A stretch of DNA of 64,000 nt, from the NCBI GenBank assembly GCA_044239865.1, contig JBIIAO010000002.1:62001-126000 (forward strand). Reading direction: 5' to 3'. Positions within the stretch are counted from its first letter, which is position 1, and the number at the start of each line of letters is the position of its first letter. Below are positions 1-8,418 of this stretch, piece after piece. Made by a program: the position numbers and the translations under genes. The notes below the pieces were generated by a model. The model worked only from the letters and a program-made list of their open reading frames with translations. It ran no database searches and was not told the DNA's origin. This DNA is from CAIZGX01 sp044239865 (lineage in GTDB: Bacteria; Bacteroidota; Bacteroidia; Flavobacteriales_D; Sanyastnellaceae).

Positions 1-1
1 G

Positions 2-700
2 GCCGTAACTATTTTGAAAAAATGGAACGCCAACATTCACATCGCTATAAACGGAGAAGAAGCCGTAAAGGCTGTCTCAAACCTTGAGATTGACATTGTC
101 TTAATGGACATTCAAATGCCGGTCATGGATGGTGTTGCTGCAGCAATTGCTATTCGTTCCGAACTCAAATCAAATGTTCCAATCATAGCATTAACGGCAA
201 ATGCCTTAGAGAGTGAAAAAGAAAAATGTTGGCAGGCTGGAATGAATGAATACATTACCAAGCCATACAACCCCGAAGTTTTACGTGAGAAAATAATTTT
301 TCTTACAGAAAACAAATCAAAATCAGAAAATCACAATTCAGAACACATTTCACTGGATAATTTGTCCACCCTTATGAACGGTTCGAAAGAGCAAATGATA
401 CGCATGACGAAAGTCTTTCTCGATCAAATTGAAAAGCACTTCAACGAATTAAAATTGGCGCTGAATGAAAACGATTTGGAGCAGATTACAGCCATAACCC
501 ACAAACTAAAATCTTCATTCCAGCTTTTCGGACTTAACAAAACAGGAGTTCTTTTGGAGCGTATTGAGCAAAAAGCAAAAACGTTAAAAAGTCATGACCT
601 GAATTCTGAACTTCAGCTCATTCTGAACATGCAACCGCGACTTACATACCTCGTTCAAAAAGAATTAAACCAACTCATACTTTCGAATTCAAATTCATGA
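2..700 (+). CDS. Hybrid sensor kinase C-terminus (REC + Hpt), 5' partial
   Basis: This is the C-terminal part of a phosphorelay protein whose 5' end lies outside the window. The frame is open to the first base, and the first visible codons already read as receiver-domain sequence, so the TTG at 14 is not a start. A receiver domain fills about the first 105 visible residues. It has the phospho-acceptor Asp in VLMDIQMPVMDG, the switch Thr in IALTA and the conserved Lys in ITKPYNP. A histidine phosphotransfer (Hpt) domain follows, with the phospho-His in THKLKSS. A missing N-terminal kinase core, as in ArcB/BarA-like hybrids, is the simplest inference, but a stand-alone REC-Hpt protein cannot be excluded. 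The stop overlaps the purN start by ATGA. Confidence 0.9.
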   Translation, partial: AVTILKKWNANIHIAINGEEAVKAVSNLEIDIVLMDIQMPVMDGVAAAIAIRSELKSNVPIIALTANALESEKEKCWQAGMNEYITKPYNPEVLREKIIFLTENKSKSENHNSEHISLDNLSTLMNGSKEQMIRMTKVFLDQIEKHFNELKLALNENDLEQITAITHKLKSSFQLFGLNKTGVLLERIEQKAKTLKSHDLNSELQLILNMQPRLTYLVQKELNQLILSNSNS

Positions 701-1257
701 ACATTGCCATTTTAGCGTCCGGCGCTGGAAGCAACGCCGCAAACATTATTCAGCACTTCAAAAACACTTCGGTGAAAGTCAAGCTTATTGCTTGCAACAA
801 CCGAGACGCCGGTGTTTTTCAAATCGCGAAAGACAATCAAATCGATTCTTTGCTACTAACGAAAGAGAATTTCAAAACTTCTGATCAGTTCGTGCATGAA
901 CTTCAACAAAGAGAAATAGATCTTCTCATTCTTGCCGGTTTTTTATGGCTGGTCCCAACAAACTTGATAAAAGCCTTCGACGACAGAATCATTAACATAC
1001 ACCCTGCTCTGCTTCCCAAATTCGGAGGGAAAGGTATGTACGGACATTTTGTGCATGAAGCGGTGCATGAGGCAAAAGAAATCGAAAGCGGTATTACAAT
1101 TCATTTAGTGAATGAAGAGTTCGACAAAGGAGAAATTCTCTTTCAAGCCAAAGCCAACGTTGAGAATTGTTCAGCTAGCGAAATAGAGCAAAAAGTTCGC
1201 GCGCTAGAAATTGAACATTTTCCAAAAGCTATTGAAAACTTTATTTCGAAAATGTAA
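697..1257 (+). CDS. purN: Phosphoribosylglycinamide formyltransferase
   Basis: PurN transfers a formyl group from 10-formyl-tetrahydrofolate to GAR in de novo purine synthesis in the cytoplasm. The 186-residue length is normal for the family. The N-terminus has the phosphate-binding LASGAGSNAANI motif. The catalytic Asn and His are in NIHPALLPKFGGKGMYG and the catalytic Asp is in EEFDKGEI. The FGGKGMYG stretch is the variant common in Bacteroidota, where E. coli has a different loop. The start codon overlaps the stop of the upstream hybrid kinase (ATGA), so translation is probably coupled. That pairing of a phosphorelay protein with a purine enzyme looks like chance clustering. Confidence 0.95.
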   Translation: MNIAILASGAGSNAANIIQHFKNTSVKVKLIACNNRDAGVFQIAKDNQIDSLLLTKENFKTSDQFVHELQQREIDLLILAGFLWLVPTNLIKAFDDRIINIHPALLPKFGGKGMYGHFVHEAVHEAKEIESGITIHLVNEEFDKGEILFQAKANVENCSASEIEQKVRALEIEHFPKAIENFISKM

Positions 1258-1278
1258 TTCGTTACAGAATATGAGGTG

Positions 1279-1286
1279 TAATTTCG
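1279..1286 (+). promoter_or_regulatory. -7 box TAATTTCG, 4 bases before marC-like start
   Basis: TAATTTCG matches the Bacteroidota -7 consensus TAnnTTTG at 5 of its 6 fixed positions. Only TCCC separates it from the ATG at 1291. A transcript starting at the usual distance would begin at or next to the start codon. No clear -33 TTG is present. Confidence 0.4.
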
Positions 1287-1290
1287 TCCC

Positions 1291-1869
1291 ATGAATTGGG
1301 TAGAAATTGGGTCTTGCTTCATGGTGCTGTTCGCAGTGATTGATATTGTTGGGAGCATACCAATAATTCTTGATACTCAAAAAAAAACAGGAGAGATTAA
1401 ACCCCTTCTCATAACCTCAATTTCCTTGCTCTTAATGATCCTCTTTCTATTTGCCGGAGAGTCCATTCTTAGCGTCTTTGGGGTAGATGTCTATTCATTT
1501 GCCGTTGCTGGCGCATTTATTTTGTTTTTCATTGCGCTGGAAATGATTCTCGGAATTCGAATATTCAAGCAAAAAGAAGCATCTTCTAAAGTTGCGGCTG
1601 TTATGCCCCTCGCCTTCCCTACGATTGCCGGTGCCGGTACAATTTCAACACTTATTGCTCTCCGAGCGGAATACCAGAGCGTAAACATAGTTATTGCTGT
1701 TCTCTTGAACATGCCCATTATTTTCCTTGTATTGAAATTAACCAACCGCATTGAACGCATTTTAGGTCCAAATGGACTTGCTATTTTAGAAAAAATGTTC
1801 GGGATTATTTTACTAGCGATTGCATTGAAACTATTCAGTAAGAACATTGGATTTCTTTTTCCCCACTAA
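1291..1869 (+). CDS. MarC family integral membrane protein
   Basis: This is a 192-residue, very hydrophobic protein of the MarC (UPF0056) family. It shows about six membrane segments, with the family-typical early motif FAVIDIVGSIPI and the central AVMPLAFPTIAGAGTIST loop. The physiological role of MarC proteins is not established; the early link to multiple antibiotic resistance was withdrawn. The length is normal. The gene sits 33 bases after purN and has a possible -7 box four bases before its ATG, so it may have its own promoter as well as read-through from upstream. Confidence 0.85.
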   Translation: MNWVEIGSCFMVLFAVIDIVGSIPIILDTQKKTGEIKPLLITSISLLLMILFLFAGESILSVFGVDVYSFAVAGAFILFFIALEMILGIRIFKQKEASSKVAAVMPLAFPTIAGAGTISTLIALRAEYQSVNIVIAVLLNMPIIFLVLKLTNRIERILGPNGLAILEKMFGIILLAIALKLFSKNIGFLFPH

Positions 1870-1878
1870 AACTTTATT

Positions 1879-2238
1879 ATGAAAAAAATATACCATCTCG
1901 CTAATTGCGGAACCTGCCAAAACATTATCAATGAACTGAGTCCACTTCCAAAAGGAACAGAACTTCAAGACATTAAAACTTCTGCTATTTCGGAAGAGCA
2001 ATTGACTGAAATGCACGCTCTAGCCGGCAGTTACGAGGCGTTGTTTAGTCGTCGCGCATTGAAGTATCGCGAATTGGGTTTGAATGAAAAAACGCTTTCT
2101 GAAAAAGAATATAAGAAATATATTTTGAAGGAATATACTTTTCTGAAGCGCCCTGTGATGATATTCAACGGCCAGATTTTCATTGGCAACGCCCCTAAAA
2201 CGGTTGCAGCGGCCCAGGCATTTCTCCAAAAGAAATAA
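1879..2238 (+). CDS. ArsC/Spx-like thioredoxin-fold protein
   Basis: A small (119-residue) cytoplasmic protein of the arsenate reductase (ArsC)/Spx superfamily. The N-terminal strand is followed by a CGTC pair (Cys10 and Cys13) at the position of the ArsC active-site Cys. Near the C-terminus, FLKRPVMIFNGQIFIG matches the conserved Arg-Pro segment and following strand. Spx-type regulators have CxxC, whereas classical glutaredoxin-coupled ArsC has a single Cys, so the sequence alone does not decide between reductase and regulator. There are no ars genes nearby, which argues against a dedicated arsenic-resistance role. It starts 9 bases after the MarC-family gene. Confidence 0.8.
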   Translation: MKKIYHLANCGTCQNIINELSPLPKGTELQDIKTSAISEEQLTEMHALAGSYEALFSRRALKYRELGLNEKTLSEKEYKKYILKEYTFLKRPVMIFNGQIFIGNAPKTVAAAQAFLQKK

Positions 2239-2247
2239 CTCTGCCCT

Positions 2248-3153
2248 GTGGCACAAAACAAGAACCTCGGTGCTCACCTTGCTTTATTCGCCGTAGCGCT
2301 TATTTACAGCGCGAACTACCTTATAGCCAAATGGGTCATGCCAAATCCTATTGGCCCAAATGCATTCATTGTACTGCGTGTTTCCGGAGCATTAGCCCTT
2401 TTCTTTTTGGTTTCATTTAAGTTCCTCGAACTTCCAAAACTTCGAGACGTCCCTCTTTTTCTATTTTGCGGATTAACCGGTGTTGCGACTAACCAATTGC
2501 TCTTCTTCAATGGACTAGCGCTTACTACTCCTGTGAACGCCTCCATTATTATGTGCACCAATCCCATCTTAGTTGCTATACTTTATTTCGTTGGAAAAAG
2601 GAAGTGGCCATCGCTCATGACCACTGCGGGGATACTTCTTGGTTCCATTGGAGCCCTTGGGATAATTCTCCTGCGTGCGCCGTTCGAAGCCAGTTCCGAT
2701 TACCTGAAAGGAGATTTGTATATTCTCATTAACTCGCTTTCCTATGGGCTTTATCTAACTACAGCGCCTAGACTAATGAAAAAATACAAGCCCATTACTG
2801 CAATTACTTGGGTCTTTGCCGCGGGATTAATTTTCATACTTCCCATTGGATTTTCAGACGCAAGTGCAATTGCGTGGGCTACGCTCACACCGCTGCATTG
2901 GCTTAGCCTAGCCTTTATTGTTATCGCTGTTACCTTCCTAGCTTATCTCTTGAATATTTATGCGCTAAGCAAAGTTTCTCCAACAGTAACAAGCGCATAC
3001 ATTTATCTGCAACCTCTATTGGCCGGAGTGTTTGCGTTTTTATTTGCTGGAATAGGGAACCAAGATCACACAGGAAGCATCACCTTAGAAAAGATTTTGT
3101 TCGCTCTGCTCATATTTGCAGGCGTGTATTTAGTTGGAAAACGTAACGATTAA
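2248..3153 (+). CDS. EamA family (DMT superfamily) transporter
   Basis: A 301-residue inner-membrane protein with about ten transmembrane helices in two homologous EamA halves, each of about 140 residues. The first half contains GLTGVATNQLLFFNGLALTT and the second ends with the helix ALLIFAGVYLVGKR. These are drug/metabolite exporters of unpredictable substrate. Start is GTG at 2248, 9 bases after the upstream stop; no ATG fits better. The last four bases overlap the end of the convergent TonB-dependent receptor gene, so any terminator for either gene must lie inside the other. Confidence 0.85.
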   Translation: MAQNKNLGAHLALFAVALIYSANYLIAKWVMPNPIGPNAFIVLRVSGALALFFLVSFKFLELPKLRDVPLFLFCGLTGVATNQLLFFNGLALTTPVNASIIMCTNPILVAILYFVGKRKWPSLMTTAGILLGSIGALGIILLRAPFEASSDYLKGDLYILINSLSYGLYLTTAPRLMKKYKPITAITWVFAAGLIFILPIGFSDASAIAWATLTPLHWLSLAFIVIAVTFLAYLLNIYALSKVSPTVTSAYIYLQPLLAGVFAFLFAGIGNQDHTGSITLEKILFALLIFAGVYLVGKRND

Positions 3154-5468
3154 AACGACATTTCTAATCCAATAGAAGGAAGCATTGGAAGCTGATTCAC
3201 ACGTTTCGATGTTACACGGTCAATGTAAAAGACATTTGCTCTGTTGTAGGCATTTGTTAAGCCGAAGTTCATCTCCAAAGTAGATTTCTCCCATTTAAAC
3301 GTCTTGCGAATATTCGCATCTAAACGGTGGTACCATGGCAATCTTCCTTCGTTCAGCGGAGCGTATTGTATCCCTAAGGTTGAAGAATTTGAAACAGTGT
3401 AATCTGTTGCAATTCCCCCATCCAAAGAAGGCGGCTCGTAACCACCTTGCGTTTGTGTAAACGGAAGACCGCTTCCCAAATTCCAACGTGCACTCATTTC
3501 CCATGAATCGTTCTTTCCCCATGAATGCGAAGCCACAACATTCACGTTGTGTCTACGATCAAATACAGGGTCATACCAACGCAAACCGTCCCAGCGGTCT
3601 ACATTCATAATGGAATAAACGACATTCACATTGGAATGCTTTGTAGCGTATTTCAAAACAACATCTACCCCTTTCGCAAATCCGCTTTCAATGATAAAAT
3701 CTTTGCGCAATAGTTCTGGCTTGTCTTGATTGTCTGCATCGTCTGGAAATATCTTATTGCGATTGGTATTGGTCACTTGCTTGAAGTTTCTGTAATATCC
3801 TTCAACATTCAAATTCAATTCTTCCGTAATGTCAAATTCAAATCCTACAATAAGGTGAGACGCTTTTTGCAGCGAATTTGAAACGTCTCGTGTGGTTCCA
3901 TCTGGACGGGTCACGGTGTTTTGAATTTCATCTGGACTCGCTAAAAAACCATAAAATAAATTCACAATATCCCTATCGCTATTCGTAGCCATAAGATTTT
4001 GCGAATACAGTCCTGCCGCTGTTTTCAAACGCAAACGCTCAGACATTTTGTACTTCATTCCAATTCGAGGCTCGGGAGAAACAGTCGAAAGAGAACTGTA
4101 ATATTGCAAACGGAAACCCGGCTCTATAATAAGTTTCCTTCTATTGATTTTGTATGAAATGAATCCATTTAACTCAGTAGTATTTTGCTCCAAATCAATT
4201 CTCACCCCTAATGGATTAAAAGTGTTGTAACTCGTCGAGAAGCCTACGACTTCCACACCATACTTAATCGCGTCTTTACCCAAACTATAATTGAAATCCA
4301 ATCCAAAATTGAACGAAGTAATTCCGCTCTTGCGATCGGCAACAGACTCTTCTTGAAGCAAGATATTGTATTTACTCCATGCGAAGTTTCCGTTAATCAG
4401 AACCGGCGAACTTGTCGGAACAACCACAAAGTTTCCACCAGCACCGACGTTCTTCCAATTCAAATTAGAGAGAGCCTGGTATTTTGTTACCTTATCGTCG
4501 AATGAAAATCCGAATAAATTAAACTTACTTCCGTTCGAACCACCGAAAGATAATTTTCCATAGAGATCGGTATAACTAAAAGGCAATCCGTCTCCGTTGT
4601 TCACGAATGAATATACCTGAGGGGAGGTCTTGTCTAAGTAGCTGTTCTTTGCACTTAAAATATAAGAAATGCCACTTCCATTCTTAGATAACTTTTTCAA
4701 AGGACCTTCCAATTGAACCTTTCCGCCAAAGGGACTAAAGCCAATTTTTCCATCGTGACCTTTCTTATTTCCATCACGCGTTGTAATATCAATAACAGAA
4801 GAAATTCTTCCTCCAAATTGAGCTCCGAATCCTCCAGTATAAACATCGGCATTCGAAATAATATCTGTGTCGAATACTGAGAACAATCCAATACTGTGAA
4901 ACGGATTGTAGACGATCATTCCGTCTAGCACAACTTTATTTTGCACGGGACTTCCCCCTCGAACAAAGACTTGCCCACCCTGGTCGCCGGTAGATATGAA
5001 ACCTGGAAGTGTGGTTAAGACTTGAACAATATCTGTTTGTCCACCGAATGAAGGAACGCGCTTAAAATCCTTTGGACGCAACGTCTCGGAGGAAATATTC
5101 ACATTGTTAATTTGCTCGGAACGTTGGTCGCTAATCTCTAAAACACCCATCATGTTTGAACCAGACTCCAAAAGAATATTGGTTGAAATCAACTGCCCCT
5201 GCTTCACCGTCAGAGTGTCTCTGTATTCATTGAAGTTTATTACTTTAACAAATAACACATACGTTCCCGGTTGTAATTTCGTTAAACTGAAGTAACCATT
5301 CTCGTCGGTATTGGTACCTGAGGTTGTACCATCAAGGGCTACTAAGGCCATTAATATAGGCTCCCCCTTTTCCTTGCTTTTGACAAATCCTCGGATAGTG
5401 CAATCTTGCGCCTGCACCATTAGCCCGGTAAATAGGGCAACTACTAAAACGATATTTTTCAACTTCAT
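3150..5468 (-). CDS. TonB-dependent receptor with carboxypeptidase-like N-terminal domain
   Basis: Outer-membrane beta-barrel receptor, 772 residues from the ATG at 5468. A longer TTG start at 5483 would place five extra residues before a clean signal peptide (MKLKNIVLVVALFTGLMVQA), so it is rejected. After the signal come a carboxypeptidase-regulatory-like beta-sandwich (about residues 22-105), a plug domain with GGQVFVRGGSPVQNKVVLDG near residues 155-175, and a barrel ending in SIGLEMSF with the expected terminal Phe. The ligand is unknown. There is no SusD-like partner, and the neighbours on the same strand are unrelated, so it acts alone or with TonB-ExbBD encoded elsewhere. It is not a SusC of a glycan-utilisation locus on present evidence. 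Confidence 0.9.
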   Translation of the reverse strand: MKLKNIVLVVALFTGLMVQAQDCTIRGFVKSKEKGEPILMALVALDGTTSGTNTDENGYFSLTKLQPGTYVLFVKVINFNEYRDTLTVKQGQLISTNILLESGSNMMGVLEISDQRSEQINNVNISSETLRPKDFKRVPSFGGQTDIVQVLTTLPGFISTGDQGGQVFVRGGSPVQNKVVLDGMIVYNPFHSIGLFSVFDTDIISNADVYTGGFGAQFGGRISSVIDITTRDGNKKGHDGKIGFSPFGGKVQLEGPLKKLSKNGSGISYILSAKNSYLDKTSPQVYSFVNNGDGLPFSYTDLYGKLSFGGSNGSKFNLFGFSFDDKVTKYQALSNLNWKNVGAGGNFVVVPTSSPVLINGNFAWSKYNILLQEESVADRKSGITSFNFGLDFNYSLGKDAIKYGVEVVGFSTSYNTFNPLGVRIDLEQNTTELNGFISYKINRRKLIIEPGFRLQYYSSLSTVSPEPRIGMKYKMSERLRLKTAAGLYSQNLMATNSDRDIVNLFYGFLASPDEIQNTVTRPDGTTRDVSNSLQKASHLIVGFEFDITEELNLNVEGYYRNFKQVTNTNRNKIFPDDADNQDKPELLRKDFIIESGFAKGVDVVLKYATKHSNVNVVYSIMNVDRWDGLRWYDPVFDRRHNVNVVASHSWGKNDSWEMSARWNLGSGLPFTQTQGGYEPPSLDGGIATDYTVSNSSTLGIQYAPLNEGRLPWYHRLDANIRKTFKWEKSTLEMNFGLTNAYNRANVFYIDRVTSKRVNQLPMLPSIGLEMSF

Positions 5469-5489
5469 GTTTTTCAATTCCAATGGTTG

Positions 5490-5523
5490 CGAAGATAGGG
5501 TAGATAAGTATTTTTTCTCACAA
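5490..5523 (-). promoter_or_regulatory. Promoter of the TonB-dependent receptor gene
   Basis: On the minus strand, TTG (5523-5521) is followed after 23 bases by TATCTTCG (5497-5490), one fixed base away from TAnnTTTG. The ATG at 5468 is 21 bases further on, giving an ordinary short leader. Confidence 0.4.
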
Positions 5524-5634
5524 GGATTACAGACAAATTACCGTTTAAAAGGCAATTTGGCTTATGATTTTGTGGGTTTATAATTCTATTCGTACATTAG
5601 GCATTGTATTTGGCTTGCACCAAAAAAAATCACT

Positions 5635-6357
5635 ATGAAAAAACTACTTTTTTTATTCTTAATTCTAGGTTCACTAAAAAGCGTTGCTCAAGAAACAAAC
5701 ACCTATCCTGATTTATTGGCCATGTTTGTGGACGAGAAGTTTGAAAAGTGTCTGTACAAAGCAGAGAAATACACACTTAATGATAAAACAAAGAAGGATG
5801 CACTACCTTACCTTTTTATGAGCCGCTGCTATTTTGAAATGTCTAAGCGAGACGAGTTCAAGGAGAAATATGACAGAGCAGCTAAAGATTCTTTTAAATA
5901 TGCTTCAAAGTATATTGCTAAGGATAAAGAAAGAAAGTTCTATGCTGAGCATGAGGATTATTTCACAGAATTAAGAAACAAAGCCATTGCTGAAGCTGAG
6001 TTGAGTATGGACAATAAAAAGTACTCTCAAAGCAAAGCATACTATGACTATCTTACCGATTGGGATCCTAATGACGCAGGAGCGTGGATAATGATGGGGG
6101 TTTCATTCGAATTTTCAAAACAAAAAAAGGAAGCAGAAAGTGCACTTAAAACCGCTCAGACTTTACTTTCCGGCAAAACATGTTCTGTTGAAATTCAAGG
6201 TCAAAAAGATTTACTGAAGAACGCTATCATTGCTTACGCAGAAAAATTATATACGGAAGGTAATTCAGCACAGGCAAAAATTTGGTTGAACCTAGGGAAA
6301 GAATGGTTTATGGATGACAAAGAATACCAAGTGACTTATTCGCAGTACGCGAATTAA
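5635..6357 (+). CDS. Exported TPR-like helical protein
   Basis: A 240-residue protein with a signal peptide (MKKLLFLFLILGSLKSVAQ), so it should act in the periplasm or outside. The rest is rich in Lys, Glu, Ala and Tyr, and falls into helical pairs reminiscent of tetratricopeptide repeats. The clearest is around residues 128-165, containing DPNDAGAWIMMGVSFEFSKQ, which has the spacing of a TPR unit. I recognise no catalytic motif and give no function. It is monocistronic, has a UUCG-loop terminator just downstream, and is flanked by genes on the other strand. Confidence 0.65.
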   Translation: MKKLLFLFLILGSLKSVAQETNTYPDLLAMFVDEKFEKCLYKAEKYTLNDKTKKDALPYLFMSRCYFEMSKRDEFKEKYDRAAKDSFKYASKYIAKDKERKFYAEHEDYFTELRNKAIAEAELSMDNKKYSQSKAYYDYLTDWDPNDAGAWIMMGVSFEFSKQKKEAESALKTAQTLLSGKTCSVEIQGQKDLLKNAIIAYAEKLYTEGNSAQAKIWLNLGKEWFMDDKEYQVTYSQYAN

Positions 6358-6376
6358 TCTTTTTTAATATGGAATG

Positions 6377-6404
6377 AAAAGCCATCTTCGGATGGCTTTT
6401 TTTA
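6377..6404. terminator. Bidirectional intrinsic terminator with TTCG loop
   Basis: GCCATC-TTCG-GATGGC forms a six-pair stem with an ultra-stable TTCG loop. It is flanked by A-rich sequence on the left and T-rich sequence on the right, so it can end both the TPR-like gene (+) and the polysaccharide operon (-). Confidence 0.85.
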
Positions 6405-7295
6405 TTTGATCAATCTCCGAAGGGAGTAGACTATTCCCCTTCCACCTTCAATTGAGAAGTAAGGAAGTAGATCACCACCGAATGACCTGAAAAACACTTC
6501 TATTTCCGGTATCATAGACCCCTCAAAATCGAATGCTCTGCAACCTCTTCGTATACTTTCTTGAATACAAAATTTTACACCACATGCCGAAAGGGCATTG
6601 TCGTTCTTCGCATTACTTGAAACCAAATAGTAACAAACCCCGTCTGCAATTGCACAGAACGCCTGGTACTCTCCACCTTCAGCAATAACTGTAAAAGCAG
6701 ACACAGAATTCAATGCGTTGAACTTAGACAAAAGCTGTTCATGAGCCACTCCTTTCGAAGAAATGGAATTCATAAACAAGCTCAATTCGTTTTCATTAAA
6801 CGGACGAACTTCAAACGAAAAATCAGATGACCGTTTCAACTTGTTTCGAAGTTTAGAATCTATCCTCTCTTCCCAATTATTCAAATCTAAAATGCGATAT
6901 GTATACTTTGTTTTCGGAAGAGTACCCTTCCAAATGGCTTCCTGAAAATCTGTATACTCAACAGGAAAGTCGAACTTCCAATACCCCCACTTCCCACTTC
7001 CCACAAAAGAAAGCAAAGCCTTCAAAACTTCCTTTTCTTTCGCGTGCCTTGTAGCTGGCTTATCGTATTCGTTCAAAAAAGTTAACCAACAACTCGGAAG
7101 GAAAGGCGGAGTAATTAGACTGTTCAAGACCTGCTTTCCAGACTCCCACACCCACATTACCGCAACCACCTCAGCGTCTTCCTTAAATTGCAAGATCCGC
7201 AACTCTGAGCCAAAAGCCTCGCGCAGAAAAACAGGAAATCCTTTCTTCTCCCATTGAACTAAAGCTGAAGACGACGGTTCAATGACTGCTTGCAT
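6402..7295 (-). CDS. FemAB-like GNAT-fold acyltransferase
   Basis: A 297-residue cytoplasmic protein that resembles the FemAB-like branch of GNAT-fold transferases found in surface-polysaccharide loci. The clearest family segment is near the C-terminus, FDFEGSMIPEIEVFFRSFGG, followed by strand-rich sequence. A central Lys/Arg-rich helix (KLRNKLKRSS) is also typical. Such proteins are thought to attach acyl or aminoacyl groups to sugars or lipid-linked precursors; the substrate here is unknown. It is the last gene of the operon and overlaps the upstream GT4 gene by 17 bases. Confidence 0.6.
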   Translation of the reverse strand: MQAVIEPSSSALVQWEKKGFPVFLREAFGSELRILQFKEDAEVVAVMWVWESGKQVLNSLITPPFLPSCWLTFLNEYDKPATRHAKEKEVLKALLSFVGSGKWGYWKFDFPVEYTDFQEAIWKGTLPKTKYTYRILDLNNWEERIDSKLRNKLKRSSDFSFEVRPFNENELSLFMNSISSKGVAHEQLLSKFNALNSVSAFTVIAEGGEYQAFCAIADGVCYYLVSSNAKNDNALSACGVKFCIQESIRRGCRAFDFEGSMIPEIEVFFRSFGGDLLPYFSIEGGRGIVYSLRRLIK

Positions 7296-8418
7296 TCGGA
7301 ATTGTTTTATACGCTGAAATTAAGACTTGTTCCTCGACTTCCCAATTCAAAATTTTCTTGGCCGCTTTCAAATGCGGGATATAAACACTTAAGTCTTCCT
7401 TCAACACATCATTTACAACTTCATTGATGGAATCAACATTCCAGGTTGGGATAACCCTTCCAACTTTATATTCATTCACCAAAGCAGCGCAATCGGGAAG
7501 TGGATTGGTTAGTACCGGAATCTCCGATTGAATGTATTCGAATAATTTATTCGGAAGAGAAAATTTATAACTCAAACAGGTGGGCTCAACTGAATTAACT
7601 CCAACGTCGGCACTGCCCGTATACAGCGGAATTTCAGCGTAAGAAACCGCAGGGATAAAGAATATACTTTCACTTCGCGCCGCATATAATTCAATCTGTT
7701 CTTTCAATGCACCGAATCCCATAAATACGATAACTGCTTCAGCTGTTTGTCTTGCCTCGAACGCATTCAATAATACTTCAATCCCTCTTCCCTTCGCTAA
7801 CATTCCTTGATAAAGAAATACCATTTGACTTTTTTCCAATCCCAATTTTTCTCGAAGCGTATTTGAATGCACAACCTGCATTTCATTCGGAAGATTTCGA
7901 ATGAGCGCAACAAAAGGTAAACTATATTTTTTCTTGTAGAATTCCTGAATAGAGGGGCTCACCGTAATAACCAGCTCGGCCCAAGGAATAAATAATTTCT
8001 CAAGGGTTCGAATGGCGTAGCGCATGAAAGCACCCTTCCCATTTCGGTGCGATTCGAGCTCGTGGCAATCGTAAACCAATTTCAATTTCGGACGAGAAAT
8101 TTTGGCAAGAATTCCAATCACAAAAGCTTCATAATCGTTGCAATGCCAAATATCTACCTTTCGATATTTTCGAATAGCCCGAAATGCAAATTCAAAATAC
8201 TGAATGGCGCCTAGAAAAATATTCATTCGCTTCCAACGATCCGACTTCACTGTGACCCTCTCCACTTCCACTCCATTGAAATTCTCTTGAGCCAGCACAT
8301 CGCCTTTCTTCCAGGCAACAACCGTTGTGAAATATCCATTCGTCGAAAGGCTCTTGGCCATGCGGAAAACACGATTGTCGTTTTTAAAATTCGTAACGAG
8401 TAACGAAATTATTTTCAT
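7279..8418 (-). CDS. Family 4 glycosyltransferase (GT-B fold)
   Basis: A 379-residue GT-B enzyme expected to add a sugar to a lipid-linked glycan on the cytoplasmic face of the inner membrane. The N-terminal half starts MKIISLLVTNFKNDNRVFRM, a segment common in Bacteroidota GT4 proteins. The C-terminal half has the donor-binding region with LFEYIQSEIPVL followed by a Glu-rich turn. No signal peptide or membrane helix is evident. It overlaps the flippase gene by four bases (ATGA) and the FemAB-like gene by 17, so the three are almost certainly co-transcribed. Donor and acceptor cannot be inferred. Confidence 0.85.
   Translation of the reverse strand: MKIISLLVTNFKNDNRVFRMAKSLSTNGYFTTVVAWKKGDVLAQENFNGVEVERVTVKSDRWKRMNIFLGAIQYFEFAFRAIRKYRKVDIWHCNDYEAFVIGILAKISRPKLKLVYDCHELESHRNGKGAFMRYAIRTLEKLFIPWAELVITVSPSIQEFYKKKYSLPFVALIRNLPNEMQVVHSNTLREKLGLEKSQMVFLYQGMLAKGRGIEVLLNAFEARQTAEAVIVFMGFGALKEQIELYAARSESIFFIPAVSYAEIPLYTGSADVGVNSVEPTCLSYKFSLPNKLFEYIQSEIPVLTNPLPDCAALVNEYKVGRVIPTWNVDSINEVVNDVLKEDLSVYIPHLKAAKKILNWEVEEQVLISAYKTIPNASSH

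Noticed and set aside
3150..5468. SusC of a polysaccharide-utilisation locus
   Set aside because: No SusD-like gene, glycoside hydrolase or dedicated regulator lies next to it.
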